The notes beneath the pieces were generated by a model that did no database searches, was not told where the DNA came from, and saw only the letters and a program-made list of their open reading frames with translations. The position numbers and the translations under genes were made by a program. A DNA stretch of 64,000 bases. It comes from Cellulomonas sp. URHD0024 (GTDB lineage: Bacteria > Actinomycetota > Actinomycetes > Actinomycetales > Cellulomonadaceae). Shown here in pieces: positions 42,418 to 52,220 of the stretch (positions within the stretch are counted from its first letter, which is position 1; the number at the start of each line of letters is the position of its first letter). The DNA is taken from contig NZ_KE384505.1 in the NCBI RefSeq assembly GCF_000426185.1, positions 667,985-731,984 of the forward strand. The letters run 5' to 3'.

Positions 42418-43722
42418 GTGTCCGTGCCCGTCACCGCCCGTCCACCCCTGCGCGTCGCCGTCCTCGGCTGTGGCGTCGTCGGAACGGAAGTGGTGCGGCT
42501 GCTGACGACGCAGGCCGACGACCTGGCCGCCCGGGTCGGTGCACGCCTCGAGCTGGTCGGCATCGCGGTCCGCGACACGGCGACCGCGCGTGACGCGGTG
42601 GTCGACGTCGCGCTGCTGACGACGGACGCCGAGAAGCTGGTCGAGCAGGCGGATGTCGTCGTCGAGCTCATGGGTGGCATCGAGCCGGCGCGCTCGCTGC
42701 TGCTGCGGGCGATCGCCGGCGGTGCGTCCGTGGTGACCGCGAACAAGGCGCTCCTCGCGCAGGACGGCCCGACGCTGTACGCCGCGGCCGACGAGGCTGG
42801 CGTGGACCTCTACTTCGAGGCCGCCGTCGCGGGCGCGATCCCGATCGTGCGGCCGGTGCGTGAGTCGCTTGCCGGCGACACCGTCGAGCGCGTGCTCGGC
42901 ATCGTGAACGGCACCACCAACTACGTGCTCGACAAGATGGCCTCCGAGGGCCTCGACCTCGACCAGGCCGTCAAGGAGGCCCAGGCGCTGGGCTACGCCG
43001 AGGCCGACCCGACCGCGGACGTCGAGGGCTTCGACGCCGCCGCGAAGGCCGCGATCCTCGCGTCGCTGGCCTTCCACACCCGGGTGTCGCTCGACGACGT
43101 CGACCGCCAGGGCATCACGGGGATCAGCGCGGACGACGTCCTGTGGGCCTCGCGGACCGGCTACGTCATCAAGCTGCTGGCGATCGCGGAGCGCGGTGTC
43201 GGCGGCGTCCAGGTCCGGGTCCACCCCGCGCTGGTCCCGGAAGCGCACCCGCTCGCGGGCGTCCGCGGCGCCTACAACGCCGTGTTCGTCGAGGCCGAGG
43301 CCGCCGGGCAGCTGATGTTCTACGGCCGGGGCGCCGGCGGTCAGCCCACGGCGTCGGCGGTGCTGGGCGACGTCGTCTCGGTGGCCCGCCATCGCGTGCT
43401 CGGCGGCCGCGGACCGGTCGAGTCGCGCTACGCCGAGCTCCCGGTGCTGCCCGCGGACCAGGCGCGGACGCGCTACCAGATCCGCCTGGACGTCGTCGAC
43501 CGTCCGGGTGTCCTGGCGCAGGTCGCCGCGGTCCTGGCCGGCCATGACGTGTCCATCGAGACCGTCCGCCAGTCCCCGCTCGGCGACTCGGCGGTCAGCG
43601 CACACCTCGTCATCACCACGCACGCCGCTCCCGACCACGCCCAGCGCGCCACGATCGAGGCCATCGAGCGCCTCGACGTGGTCGAGCGCGTCGTCTCCGT
43701 CCTCCGAGTCGAAGGATCCTGA
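42418..43722 (+). CDS. hom: Homoserine dehydrogenase
   Basis: 434 residues. N-terminal NAD(P) fold ([18 protein letters not shown]), catalytic segment around [20 protein letters not shown] and [11 protein letters not shown], and a C-terminal ACT domain (about 350-434, [22 protein letters not shown]) expected to confer feedback inhibition by threonine. Start GTG with GGAG upstream. The stop shares a base with the thrC ATG. Confidence 0.95.
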   Translation: MSVPVTARPPLRVAVLGCGVVGTEVVRLLTTQADDLAARVGARLELVGIAVRDTATARDAVVDVALLTTDAEKLVEQADVVVELMGGIEPARSLLLRAIAGGASVVTANKALLAQDGPTLYAAADEAGVDLYFEAAVAGAIPIVRPVRESLAGDTVERVLGIVNGTTNYVLDKMASEGLDLDQAVKEAQALGYAEADPTADVEGFDAAAKAAILASLAFHTRVSLDDVDRQGITGISADDVLWASRTGYVIKLLAIAERGVGGVQVRVHPALVPEAHPLAGVRGAYNAVFVEAEAAGQLMFYGRGAGGQPTASAVLGDVVSVARHRVLGGRGPVESRYAELPVLPADQARTRYQIRLDVVDRPGVLAQVAAVLAGHDVSIETVRQSPLGDSAVSAHLVITTHAAPDHAQRATIEAIERLDVVERVVSVLRVEGS

Positions 43723-44792
43723 TGGCCCACCAGTGGCGCGGCGTGATCGCCGAGTACGCCGATCGCCTGCCCGCGCACGTCCAGACCCACGTCGTCACGC
43801 TCGGCGAGGGTGGGACGCCGCTCGTGTTCTCCCCGACGCTGTCGCACCTCACCGGCGCCGAGGTGCACATCAAGGTCGAGGGCATGAACCCGACCGGGTC
43901 GTTCAAGGACCGCGGCATGACGACCGCGATGTCCGCCGCCGCAGCCCGGGGCGCGAAGGCGGTCGTCTGTGCCTCGACCGGAAACACGAGCGCGTCCGCC
44001 GCCGCCTACGCCACGCGCGCCGGGATGGTCTGCGCCGTGCTGGTCCCGGACGGCAAGATCGCGATGGGCAAGCTGAGCCAGGCCGTCGCGCACGGTGCCA
44101 CGCTCCTGCAGGTCGACGGCAACTTCGACGACTGCCTGGTGGCCGCACGCAAGCTCGCCGAGGCGTACCCCGTCGAGCTGGTGAACTCCGTGAACCCGGA
44201 CCGGATCGAGGGCCAGAAGACGGCGGCGTTCGAGATCGTCGACGCCCTGGGCGACGCTCCCGACATCCACGTCCTGCCGGTCGGCAACGCCGGCAACATC
44301 ACGGCGTACTGGAAGGGCTACCGCGAGTACGCGGAGAGTGGTCCGGCGACTCGCACGCCGATCATGTGGGGCTTCCAGGCCGACGGTTCCGCCCCGATCG
44401 TCCGCGGCTACCCGATCGACCAGCCCGAGACGATCGCCACAGCGATCCGGATCGGCAACCCGGCCTCCTGGCAGCAGGCCGTCGAGGCGCGCGACGTCTC
44501 CGGGGGCCTGATCGAGTCCGTGACCGACGAGCAGATCCTCTCCGCCCACCGGGTGCTGTCCGCCGAGGTCGGCATCTTCGTCGAACCCGCCTCCGCGTCC
44601 GGTGTCGCCGGGCTCCTCGCCCTCCACGAGGCCGGGCGCGTGCCCGCCGGCGCCCAGATCGTCATCACCGTCACCGGGCACGGGCTCAAGGACCCGCAGT
44701 GGGCGCTGCGGACGCCGGACGGCGGCGAGGTCGTCCCCGTGCGTGTGACGTCGGACGTCGTGTCCATCGCCACCGCCCTGAGCCTGGACTGA
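43722..44792 (+). CDS. thrC: Threonine synthase
   Basis: 356 residues, fold-type II PLP enzyme. PLP Lys in [14 protein letters not shown], Asn/Gly phosphate loop in [13 protein letters not shown]. Converts O-phosphohomoserine to threonine. It overlaps the hom stop (TGATG) and is followed by thrB five bases later, so hom, thrC and thrB are one transcription unit. Confidence 0.95.
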   Translation: MAHQWRGVIAEYADRLPAHVQTHVVTLGEGGTPLVFSPTLSHLTGAEVHIKVEGMNPTGSFKDRGMTTAMSAAAARGAKAVVCASTGNTSASAAAYATRAGMVCAVLVPDGKIAMGKLSQAVAHGATLLQVDGNFDDCLVAARKLAEAYPVELVNSVNPDRIEGQKTAAFEIVDALGDAPDIHVLPVGNAGNITAYWKGYREYAESGPATRTPIMWGFQADGSAPIVRGYPIDQPETIATAIRIGNPASWQQAVEARDVSGGLIESVTDEQILSAHRVLSAEVGIFVEPASASGVAGLLALHEAGRVPAGAQIVITVTGHGLKDPQWALRTPDGGEVVPVRVTSDVVSIATALSLD

Positions 44793-44797
44793 CACCG

Positions 44798-45739
44798 GTG
44801 CGGCTCGGGGCGGACCACGTCCGCGTGCGCGTGCCGGCCACGAGCGCCAACCTCGGGCCCGGCTTCGACGCGTTCGGCCTGGCGCTGGACCTCGTCGACG
44901 AGCTCGAGGTGCATGCGCTCGGCTCGCCGGGCGTCCGCGTCGAGGTCTCCGGGGAGGGCGCCGGGCAGGTGCCCGACGACGAGCAGCACCTGGTGATCAG
45001 CTCGCTGCGTGCCGCGCTCGACCACGTCGGCGCCCCGCAGACCGGTCTGCACCTCGTCTGCCACAACCGCATCCCGCACGGTCGGGGGCTCGGCTCGTCC
45101 GCTGCGGCGGTCGTCGCGGGGATCGTCGCCGCGCGTGGGCTCATCGCCGAGCCCGAGGCGCTGTCCGACGACGTGGTGATCGATCTTGCCGGAAGCATCG
45201 AAGGACACCCCGACAACGCGGCTCCGGCGGTGCTGGGCGGTGCGACCCTCGCCTGGAAGGGCGACTCCGGGTTCCGCGCGATCGGCCTCGCCGTGGATCC
45301 GTCGGTCGTCCCGATCGCGATCGTGCCGCCGACGCACCTGTCCACCAAGGCCGCCCGCGGTGTGCTGCCGGCGAGCATCCCGCACGCCGACGGTGCGTTC
45401 CAGGCGGGCCGGGCGGCGCTGCTGGTCGAGGCCCTCGGCCGCCGACCCGAGCTGCTGCTCACCGCCACGGAGGACCGCCTCCACCAGGAGTACCGCCGCT
45501 CGGTCATGCGCGACTCGCTCGCCCTCGTCGACACGCTGCGCTCCCGCGGCGTACCCGCGGTGGTGTCCGGAGCAGGGCCGACGGTGCTCGTCCTGGCGCG
45601 ATCGGCGGGCGTCGGCACCGATGCCGACGACGCGATCGCGGCGGCTTTCGGGGGAGCGATGGGCGGCTGGCAGGTCCTGCGGTTGGCGGTCGACCGCTCG
45701 GGCGCGACCGTCGAGCTGGGGTCTCCGTCCAGCAGGTGA
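44798..45739 (+). CDS. thrB: Homoserine kinase
   Basis: 313 residues of the GHMP kinase family. The N-terminal VRVPATSANLGPGFDAFGLAL and the ATP loop IPHGRGLGSSAAAVVAGI are typical, with a late PTVLVLA strand. It makes O-phosphohomoserine for ThrC. I chose the GTG at 44798; the open frame upstream overlaps thrC. Confidence 0.95.
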   Translation: MRLGADHVRVRVPATSANLGPGFDAFGLALDLVDELEVHALGSPGVRVEVSGEGAGQVPDDEQHLVISSLRAALDHVGAPQTGLHLVCHNRIPHGRGLGSSAAAVVAGIVAARGLIAEPEALSDDVVIDLAGSIEGHPDNAAPAVLGGATLAWKGDSGFRAIGLAVDPSVVPIAIVPPTHLSTKAARGVLPASIPHADGAFQAGRAALLVEALGRRPELLLTATEDRLHQEYRRSVMRDSLALVDTLRSRGVPAVVSGAGPTVLVLARSAGVGTDADDAIAAAFGGAMGGWQVLRLAVDRSGATVELGSPSSR

Positions 45740-45796
45740 ACCCATCGGGTGAAGAACGTGCGAACCGGTCACCCGTCCGAGTGAGACACCCGACAG

Positions 45797-45805
45797 TGAT
45801 ATCAT
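45797..45805 (+). promoter_or_regulatory. Extended -10 promoter of rho, with a long leader
   Basis: TGATATCAT (45797-45805) is an extended -10 element; no good -35 is seen. The start would be near 45812, giving a leader of about 210 nt before the rho GTG. Long leaders are used for Rho autoregulation in other bacteria. The leader contains no obvious ORF or terminator. Confidence 0.45.
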
Positions 45806-46023
45806 CGATGCGTTCCCCGGACCTCGTCCTCAGGTAGCCCGCGTCGTCTTTTAACCGGGTGTGCCGAAGAAGAGTCGACGACCCGGGAACGATCCAGCCC
45901 TCGCGCGCAGACGTCGACGTACGCAGCGTGTGCGGCTCCACCACCGTCTCGGTCAGCATGACCGGACGTCGGCCGATCCCCGAACCATCGGGTCCCGGCC
46001 ACCGACGAGGGGAAGGGTCCTTC

Positions 46024-47997
46024 GTGACAGACATCATCGATCCCGCCGTGAGCACGTCCGGCGGGAAAGCCCGCGGCGCCGCCATCTCGACGCTGCGCCT
46101 GCCTGAGCTGCAGGCCATGGCGTCCGAGCTGGGCGTCAAGGGCACCTCCAAGATGCGCAAGGGCGACCTCGTCCAGGCCATCTCGGACGCTCGTGGGGGC
46201 TCGCGTGCCGCGGCACTCGAGCCGCGTCGCACCGAGAGCAGCGCGAGCACGGCCGTCGCCGAGCCGCCCGCCCGGGCAGCACGCGCGCGGCGCACCCAGG
46301 CCGCACAGCTCGACCTCGACGTCCCGGCAGCGACGGAGCGGGCACCCCGCAACGACGCGGCGCCCAAGGGGGACGCCCTTGCGGGCCTCGAGGCAGCGCT
46401 GGACGCCAAGCTCGCGCCGGTGGACGACCGGGCCGCTCGTGCGGCCGACGCCGTCGGCTCCGTGACCGGCGAGCGCCGGTCCCGTCGTTCCGGTCGGGGC
46501 GCCGGTGCTCCGCAGGGCGGCGAGGATGCCGGTCAGCAGGGCGCGCAGCAGCAGAACGGCCAGCAGGACCGGCAGCCGAGCAGCGGCCAGCAGGACCGGC
46601 AGCAGGCCAACGGCCAGCAGGGCCAGCAGAACCGCCAGCAAGGCGCGAACCAGCAGGGCGGCCAGCAGAGCACCACGCAGCAGCGCCGCGAGTTCCAGGA
46701 CGGCGAGGACGGCGAGGAGCGCGGCGGTCGTCGTCGGCGCTCTCGCGACCGGTACCGCGACCGCGACCGTGACCGCAAGGGGCGCACCGCCCGTCGTCCC
46801 GGCTCGGGCGACATCGCGGGTCTCGACGACATCGAGGTGAGCGACGACGACGTCCTGCTGCCCGTCGCGGGCATCCTCGACCTGATGGACAGCTACGCGT
46901 TCGTGCGGACGACGGGCTACCTGCCCAGCCCCAACGACGTCTACGTCTCGCTCAACCAGGTCAAGCGCTACGGCCTGCGCCGCGGCGACGCGGTCACCGG
47001 CGCGGTCCGCCAGCCGCGCGAGGGCGAGCAGCCGACGCAGAGCAACCGGCCCAGCAAGTTCAACGCGCTGGTCCGCCTCGACTCGATCAACGGCGCCGAG
47101 CCCGACGCGGCGAAGAGCCGCCCCGAGTTCAGCAAGCTGACGCCGCTCTACCCGCAGGAGCGTCTGCGCCTGGAGACCGAGCAGACCCGGCTCTCGCAGC
47201 GCGTGATCGACATCGTCGCGCCCATCGGCAAGGGTCAGCGTGGCCTCATCGTCGCGCCCCCCAAGGCCGGCAAGACGATCGTCATGCAGCAGATCGCGAA
47301 CGCGATCACGACCAACAACCCCGAGGTCCACCTCATGGTGGTGCTGGTCGACGAGCGCCCCGAAGAGGTCACCGACATGCAGCGCACGGTGAAGGGCGAG
47401 GTCATCGCCTCGACCTTCGACCGCCCTGCCTCTGACCACACGATCGTCGCCGAGCTCGCCATCGAGCGCGCCAAGCGTCTGGTCGAGCTGGGCCAGGACG
47501 TCGTCGTGCTCCTCGACTCGCTCACCCGACTGTCGCGGGCCTACAACCTGGCCGCGCCGGCGTCCGGACGCATCCTCTCGGGTGGTGTCGACGCCTCGGC
47601 GCTGTACCCGCCCAAGCGGTTCTTCGGTGCGGCGCGCAACATCGAGAACGGCGGCTCGCTCACCATCCTCGCCTCGGCACTCGTCGAGACCGGGTCCAAG
47701 ATGGACGAGGTCATCTTCGAGGAGTTCAAGGGCACCGGGAACATGGAGCTCCGGCTCTCCCGCGGCCTCGCCGACAAGCGGATCTTCCCGGCCGTCGACG
47801 TCAACGCCTCCGGCACGCGCCGCGAGGAGATCCTCATGGCCAACGACGAGCTCAAGATCATCTACAAGCTCCGTCGCGTGATGGGTGCCCTCGACCAGAC
47901 CCAGGCCATCGAGCTGCTGATCGGCAAGCTGCGCGAGACCAAGTCGAACGTCGAGTTCCTGCTCCAGGTCCAGAAGACGACCCCCGGCAGCGAGTAG
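46024..47997 (+). CDS. rho: Transcription termination factor Rho with Gln-rich insertion
   Basis: 657 residues. Rho N-terminal SAP-like domain at about 20-60 ([19 protein letters not shown]), a long Ala/Arg then Gln/Asn-rich disordered insert (about 65-262), the cold-shock RNA-binding domain (about 275-350, [20 protein letters not shown]), and the ATPase with Walker A APPKAGKT at 411-418 and the Q/R-loop region. Residues 171-220 contain 24 Gln. Rho is a hexameric RNA-dependent helicase that ends transcription. I chose the GTG at 46024, with GAGGGGAAGGG before it. Insert-bearing Rho is usual in actinobacteria, but this composition is extreme. Confidence 0.95.
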   Translation: MTDIIDPAVSTSGGKARGAAISTLRLPELQAMASELGVKGTSKMRKGDLVQAISDARGGSRAAALEPRRTESSASTAVAEPPARAARARRTQAAQLDLDVPAATERAPRNDAAPKGDALAGLEAALDAKLAPVDDRAARAADAVGSVTGERRSRRSGRGAGAPQGGEDAGQQGAQQQNGQQDRQPSSGQQDRQQANGQQGQQNRQQGANQQGGQQSTTQQRREFQDGEDGEERGGRRRRSRDRYRDRDRDRKGRTARRPGSGDIAGLDDIEVSDDDVLLPVAGILDLMDSYAFVRTTGYLPSPNDVYVSLNQVKRYGLRRGDAVTGAVRQPREGEQPTQSNRPSKFNALVRLDSINGAEPDAAKSRPEFSKLTPLYPQERLRLETEQTRLSQRVIDIVAPIGKGQRGLIVAPPKAGKTIVMQQIANAITTNNPEVHLMVVLVDERPEEVTDMQRTVKGEVIASTFDRPASDHTIVAELAIERAKRLVELGQDVVVLLDSLTRLSRAYNLAAPASGRILSGGVDASALYPPKRFFGAARNIENGGSLTILASALVETGSKMDEVIFEEFKGTGNMELRLSRGLADKRIFPAVDVNASGTRREEILMANDELKIIYKLRRVMGALDQTQAIELLIGKLRETKSNVEFLLQVQKTTPGSE

Positions 47998-48010
47998 CGC
48001 CAGGACGCCC

Positions 48011-48046
48011 GACGGCCCCGCCCTCCGCCCGGAGCGCGGGGCCGTC
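48011..48046. terminator. Hairpin after rho
   Basis: Arms GACGGCCCCG and CGGGGCCGTC, 16-base loop, 14 bp after the rho stop. It is plausible as the rho terminator, and it lies before the large palindrome upstream of ppk2. Confidence 0.65.
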
Positions 48047-48073
48047 GCGCGTCTGCCTCGGCCCGTGCCCGTC

Positions 48074-48124
48074 GCCGAGTTCGTGCGTTTGAGCCGAGTT
48101 CGTCGGTTGCAACGAACGAACTCG
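48074..48124. promoter_or_regulatory. Large imperfect palindrome and direct repeat upstream of ppk2
   Basis: 48095-48124 is an inverted repeat of 26 matching positions in 30: arms CGAGTTCGT and ACGAACTCG around a core with GTTGCAAC. A further direct copy of CGAGTTCGT lies at 48076, 19 bp upstream. It could be an operator for the ppk2 gene or an RNA hairpin. Confidence 0.5.
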
Positions 48125-48209
48125 ACTGAAGAGCACGACCTCGGCACGCCCTGGCCGAGCTCGGGCGGTAGCGTGCACGCGTCCGGCACCCGTGGATCAG
48201 GAGGCAGTG

Positions 48210-49064
48210 ATGGCCAAGTCGTGGAGCACGCCGCCCGGGGAGGCGCTGCGGGTGGTGCCGGGCTTCGACCTCGCCACGGCCGACCTGGCCGCGACCCCCG
48301 GCTGGGAGCACTCCGAGTCGGCAGCCGACAAGCGGCTGCGGAAGGACGGCGAGCACCTCGGCGAAGCGCAGGAGCGGCTCTTCGCGCACGGACGCACGGG
48401 CGGCAAGCGGTCGGTCCTCCTGGTGCTGCAGGGCATGGACACCGCGGGCAAGGGCGGCATCGTCCGGCACGTGCTCGGTCTGGTGGACCCGCAGGGCGTG
48501 GAGCTGCACTCGTTCGGCGTCCCGACGGAGAAGGAACGGTCGCAGCCCTTCCTCCAACGGATCCGCGAGGCGCTGCCCGACGGCGGCAGGATCGGCGTGT
48601 TCGACCGGTCCCACTACGAGGACGTGCTGGTGGTCCGCGTGAACGAGGTCGTGCCGCGCGAGGTCTGGGAACCGCGGTTCGACGAGATCAACGCGTTCGA
48701 GCGCGAGGTCACCGAATCCGGAACCGTGATCGTGAAGGTTGCGCTCCTGGTGTCGGCCGCGGAGCAGAAGGCGCGGCTGCGCGAACGGCTGGAGCGACCG
48801 GACAAGTACTGGAAGTACAACCCGGGCGACGTCGACGAGCGCGTCAAGTGGACCCGGTACCAGGAGGCCTACCAGGCAGTCTTCGACCGTACGAGCACGG
48901 ATGTCGCCCCCTGGTACGCCGTTCCCGCCGACAACAAGTGGTTCGCCCGGCTCGCCGTCGGCCGGCTGCTGAGGGACGCGGTGGAGGGCCTGCACCTCGG
49001 CTGGCCGGCGCCGGACTTCGACGTCGAGGCGGAGATGGCGCGGCTGGACGCCCAACCGTTCTGA
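48210..49064 (+). CDS. PPK2 family polyphosphate:nucleotide phosphotransferase
   Basis: 284 residues with Walker A QGMDTAGKGG, Walker B GVFDRSHYEDVLV and the lid region EKERSQPFLQRIREALP. The C-terminus (DKYWKYNPGDVDERVKWTRY, WYAVPADNKWFARL) is typical of the short PPK2 subfamily that phosphorylates AMP or ADP using polyphosphate. I chose the ATG at 48210, with GGAGG upstream; a GTG at 48192 is the alternative. It interrupts the usual rho-rpmE neighbourhood and stands alone. Confidence 0.92.
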   Translation: MAKSWSTPPGEALRVVPGFDLATADLAATPGWEHSESAADKRLRKDGEHLGEAQERLFAHGRTGGKRSVLLVLQGMDTAGKGGIVRHVLGLVDPQGVELHSFGVPTEKERSQPFLQRIREALPDGGRIGVFDRSHYEDVLVVRVNEVVPREVWEPRFDEINAFEREVTESGTVIVKVALLVSAAEQKARLRERLERPDKYWKYNPGDVDERVKWTRYQEAYQAVFDRTSTDVAPWYAVPADNKWFARLAVGRLLRDAVEGLHLGWPAPDFDVEAEMARLDAQPF

Positions 49065-49205
49065 CTCCGTGAGGCGCGTCACGGGTGCGCAGCGGGATGA
49101 TTTCGGGACTCGGCGCTGTTCTGGCACAATGCTCTGTTGGTCTGCGGTTCACCTGTGCGCGATCGCGTGCGGGACCCGGGGACACCCCAGCGAGGAGATC
49201 TGACT

Positions 49206-49421
49206 GTGAAGGCTGACATCCACCCCGAGTACGTGACCACCGAGGTCACCTGTACCTGCGGCAACACGTTCACCACGAAGTCCACGGTGACCAGCGGCAA
49301 GATCCACGCCGACGTGTGCAACGCCTGCCACCCGTTCTACACGGGCAAGCAGAAGATCCTCGACACCGGTGGCCGCGTGGCCCGGTTCGAGGCGCGCTAC
49401 GGCAAGAAGGCCGCCAACTAG
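49206..49421 (+). CDS. rpmE: 50S ribosomal protein L31, zinc-binding form
   Basis: 71 residues with four Cys (TCTCGN and CNACH) that make this the zinc-containing C+ type. GTG start preceded by GAGGAG. A promoter-like extended -10, TGGCACAAT, is at 49122-49130. The zinc form is expected when zinc is plentiful; no zinc-free paralogue is seen here. Confidence 0.95.
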   Translation: MKADIHPEYVTTEVTCTCGNTFTTKSTVTSGKIHADVCNACHPFYTGKQKILDTGGRVARFEARYGKKAAN

Positions 49422-49427
49422 CAACCC

Positions 49428-49495
49428 CACAGCGCCGGTGCCCGGCGCGGACGACTGCCCTCCATGGCAGTGTCCGCGAGGGCACCGGCGCTGTG
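49428..49495. terminator. Long two-part hairpin between rpmE and prfA
   Basis: Outer stem of 15 perfect pairs (CACAGCGCCGGTGCC with GGCACCGGCGCTGTG) encloses a second stem (GCGGAC-ACTGCC with GGCAGT-GTCCGC, one bulged G, loop CTCCAT). It begins seven bases after the rpmE stop and ends 48 bases before prfA. It is probably a terminator or a stabilising structure. Confidence 0.7.
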
Positions 49496-49543
49496 TCGTT
49501 GTCGGAGTCGTCGTCGCAGAACCACCAGCCGAAGGACACCCGC

Positions 49544-50632
49544 ATGAGCGAGGCATTCGCCGCCGCCGAGCCGCTGCTCGCCGAGCACGCGCAGATCGAG
49601 GCGCAGCTGGCCGATCCCGCGGTCCACGCGGACGCCGCCAACGCCCGCAGGCTGGGTCGTCGGTACGCGGAGCTCGGTCAGGTGGCGCAGGCGTACACGG
49701 CGTGGAGGGCCGCGAGCGACGACGCCGATGCGGCGCGTGAGCTGGCCGAGGTCGACGAGGGCTTCGCCGCCGAGCTGCCGGCGCTGGAACAGACCGCGAC
49801 GGCCGCGGCGGCCCGGCTGCGCGAGGTCCTCATCCCGCGCGACCCGGACGACGCCCGGGACGTGATCCTGGAGGTCAAGGCAGGGGAAGGCGGCGAGGAG
49901 TCGGCGCTGTTCGCCGCCGACCTGCTGCGCATGTACACGCGGTACGCCGAGAAGATGGGCTGGGCGACGCAGCTCCTCGGTTCCACGGACTCCGACCTCG
50001 GCGGCTACAAGGACGCACAGCTCGCCATCAAGAGCCGCGGGACGGTCGCTCCGGAGGACGGCGTCTGGGCACACCTGAAGTACGAGGGCGGGGTCCACCG
50101 CGTCCAGCGGGTGCCGGTGACGGAGTCGCAGGGCCGGATCCACACCTCTGCGGCGGGCGTGCTCGTGTTCCCCGAGGTGGAGGACGAGGCCGAGGTCGAG
50201 ATCGACCCGAACGATCTGCGCATCGATGTCTATCGTTCCAGCGGCCCCGGCGGGCAGTCGGTCAACACGACCGACTCCGCCGTGCGCATCACGCACCTGC
50301 CCACCGGCATCGTCGTCTCGATGCAGAACGAGAAGTCCCAGCTGCAGAACCGCGAGCAGGGCATGCGCGTGCTCCGTGCCCGCATCCTTGCCGCCCGGCA
50401 GGAAGAGGCGGCGGCCGCGGCCAGCGAGGCCCGCAGGAGCCAGGTCCGCACGGTCGACCGCTCCGAGCGCATCCGCACGTACAACTTCCCCGAGAACCGC
50501 ATCGCCGACCACCGGACGGGCTACAAGGCGTACAACCTCGACGCCGTCCTCGGCGGGGACCTGGCGCCCGTGGTGCAGTCCGCGATCGACGCCGACGAGG
50601 CAGCGCGCCTCGCGGCGGCAGGAGACGCGTGA
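49544..50632 (+). CDS. prfA: Peptide chain release factor 1
   Basis: 362 residues. The codon-recognition tripeptide PVT is at 191-193 (in [14 protein letters not shown]) where E. coli RF1 has PAT, and GGQ is at 236-238 in [12 protein letters not shown]1 releases at UAA and UAG. I chose the ATG at 49544 because family homology begins there. The stop overlaps the prmC GTG (GTGA); PrmC methylates the GGQ glutamine of this protein. Confidence 0.96.
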   Translation: MSEAFAAAEPLLAEHAQIEAQLADPAVHADAANARRLGRRYAELGQVAQAYTAWRAASDDADAARELAEVDEGFAAELPALEQTATAAAARLREVLIPRDPDDARDVILEVKAGEGGEESALFAADLLRMYTRYAEKMGWATQLLGSTDSDLGGYKDAQLAIKSRGTVAPEDGVWAHLKYEGGVHRVQRVPVTESQGRIHTSAAGVLVFPEVEDEAEVEIDPNDLRIDVYRSSGPGGQSVNTTDSAVRITHLPTGIVVSMQNEKSQLQNREQGMRVLRARILAARQEEAAAAASEARRSQVRTVDRSERIRTYNFPENRIADHRTGYKAYNLDAVLGGDLAPVVQSAIDADEAARLAAAGDA

Positions 50633-51573
50633 CGGCGAACACCGGCGACGCGCCGACGAACGCGGGCGACGCGGGCGCGCGGGACTCGCGACGGCCGAGC
50701 GTGCGGGACCTGGTCGACGGTGCGACGAGGCTTCTCGACGAGGCCGGCGTGCGGTCGCCGCGCCACGACGCGACCGCCCTCGCGGCGCACGTCCTCGGCC
50801 TCGAACGCCTCGAGCTCGTCGTCGCACCACCCGTCCCGGAGGGCTTCGCCGAGGTCTATGCCGGCCTGGTCGAGCGGCGCCGCAACCGGGAGCCCCTGCA
50901 GCACCTGGTCGGCTCCACGGGGTTCCGCTACCTGACCCTCCTGGTCGAGCCGGGGGTCTTCGTACCGCGCCCGGAGACCGAGGTGGTGGCGCAGGTCGCG
51001 ATCGACGGCGCGCGCGAGCACGGCGAGCCGCTCGTCGTCGACCTCTGCTGCGGTGCGGGTGGCATCGCGATCGCCGTGGCCACCGAGGTCCCGCAGGCGA
51101 CCGTCGTCGCGATCGACCTCTCGCCTGAGGCCGTCGCGCTGACCAGCAGGAACGCGCAGCTCAACGGGGCGGACCTGCACGTCGAGCACGGTGACGTCGC
51201 CGACCCGTCGCTCCTGGCCGCGCTCGAGGGAACCGTCGACGTCCTCGTCGCCAACCCGCCGTACATCCCGCCGGACGCCGAGCCCGTGGACCCCGAGGTG
51301 CGCGACCACGATCCCGACCTGGCCCTCTACGGCGGCGGGCTCGACGGGCTCGACGTACCGCGCGCCGTCATCGCCGCCGCAGCCCGGCTCCTCAAGCCCG
51401 GCGGCCTGCTCGTGATGGAGCACGCCGAGGTGCAGGACGCGGCGGCGCGTGCCGATGCGCTGGCCACCGGCGCGTTTGAGAAGATCGAGTCGCGGGACGA
51501 TCTGACGGGTCGTCCGCGGATGCTCGTCGCGCGCCGGAAGTCGCACCCTGTCGTGACAGACTCGTCGCCGTGA
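50629..51573 (+). CDS. prmC: Release factor glutamine methyltransferase
   Basis: 314 residues. N-terminal helical substrate domain, SAM-binding [15 protein letters not shown] near 138, and the catalytic NPPY motif (VANPPYIPP) that binds the GGQ glutamine. The first 25 residues are a non-conserved Gly/Asp stretch, so initiation slightly downstream is possible. Overlaps prfA and tsaC by GTGA. Confidence 0.95.
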   Translation: MTANTGDAPTNAGDAGARDSRRPSVRDLVDGATRLLDEAGVRSPRHDATALAAHVLGLERLELVVAPPVPEGFAEVYAGLVERRRNREPLQHLVGSTGFRYLTLLVEPGVFVPRPETEVVAQVAIDGAREHGEPLVVDLCCGAGGIAIAVATEVPQATVVAIDLSPEAVALTSRNAQLNGADLHVEHGDVADPSLLAALEGTVDVLVANPPYIPPDAEPVDPEVRDHDPDLALYGGGLDGLDVPRAVIAAAARLLKPGGLLVMEHAEVQDAAARADALATGAFEKIESRDDLTGRPRMLVARRKSHPVVTDSSP

Positions 51574-52220
51574 ACGAGCGCATCACGCCGGCGAGCGACC
51601 CGTCGACCTGGGGTCCCGCGATCGACGAGGCCGTCAACGTGGTCTCCCGGGGCGGCTTGATCGTCCTGCCGACCGACACGGTCTACGGCGTCGGCGCCGA
51701 CGCGTTCACGCCGCCCGCGGTGCAGGCGCTCCTGGACGCCAAGGGTCGGGGCCGGCACATGCCGCCGCCGGTGCTGATCGGCGACGTAGCCACGCTCGAC
51801 GGACTGGCCATCGACGTCCCGGTGGGCGCACGGGCGCTGGCGACGCAGTTCTGGCCGGGCGGCCTCACGCTCATCGTCCGCGCGCAGCCGTCGCTCGCGT
51901 GGGACCTCGGCGAGACCAACGGCACGGTCGCGCTGCGGATGCCGGACCACCCCACGGCGCTCGCGCTGCTCAAGCGGACGGGTCCGCTGGCCGTGTCCAG
52001 CGCGAACACCACGGGCAACCCCGCCGCGGTCAACGCCCAGGACGCGTACGAGCAGCTCGGCGACGCCGTCGCCCTCTACCTCGACGCCGGCGAGGCCCCC
52101 GGGCAGGTCGCGTCGAGCATCGTCGACGCCACGGGCGACACCCTGCGCCTGGTCCGCGCGGGGGCGGTCACCCTCGACGAGCTGCGGCAGATCGCCGACG
52201 TGGAGGAGCCCACCACGTGA
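51570..52220 (+). CDS. tsaC: L-threonylcarbamoyladenylate synthase (Sua5/YrdC family)
   Basis: 216 residues, YrdC fold only (no C-terminal Sua5 domain). It makes the threonylcarbamoyl-AMP intermediate for the t6A tRNA modification. Signature sequences are GGLIVLPTDTVYGVGADAF, FWPGGLTLIV and GPLAVSSANTTGNPAA. Coupled to prmC by a GTGA overlap and to the next gene likewise. Confidence 0.93.
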   Translation: MNERITPASDPSTWGPAIDEAVNVVSRGGLIVLPTDTVYGVGADAFTPPAVQALLDAKGRGRHMPPPVLIGDVATLDGLAIDVPVGARALATQFWPGGLTLIVRAQPSLAWDLGETNGTVALRMPDHPTALALLKRTGPLAVSSANTTGNPAAVNAQDAYEQLGDAVALYLDAGEAPGQVASSIVDATGDTLRLVRAGAVTLDELRQIADVEEPTT

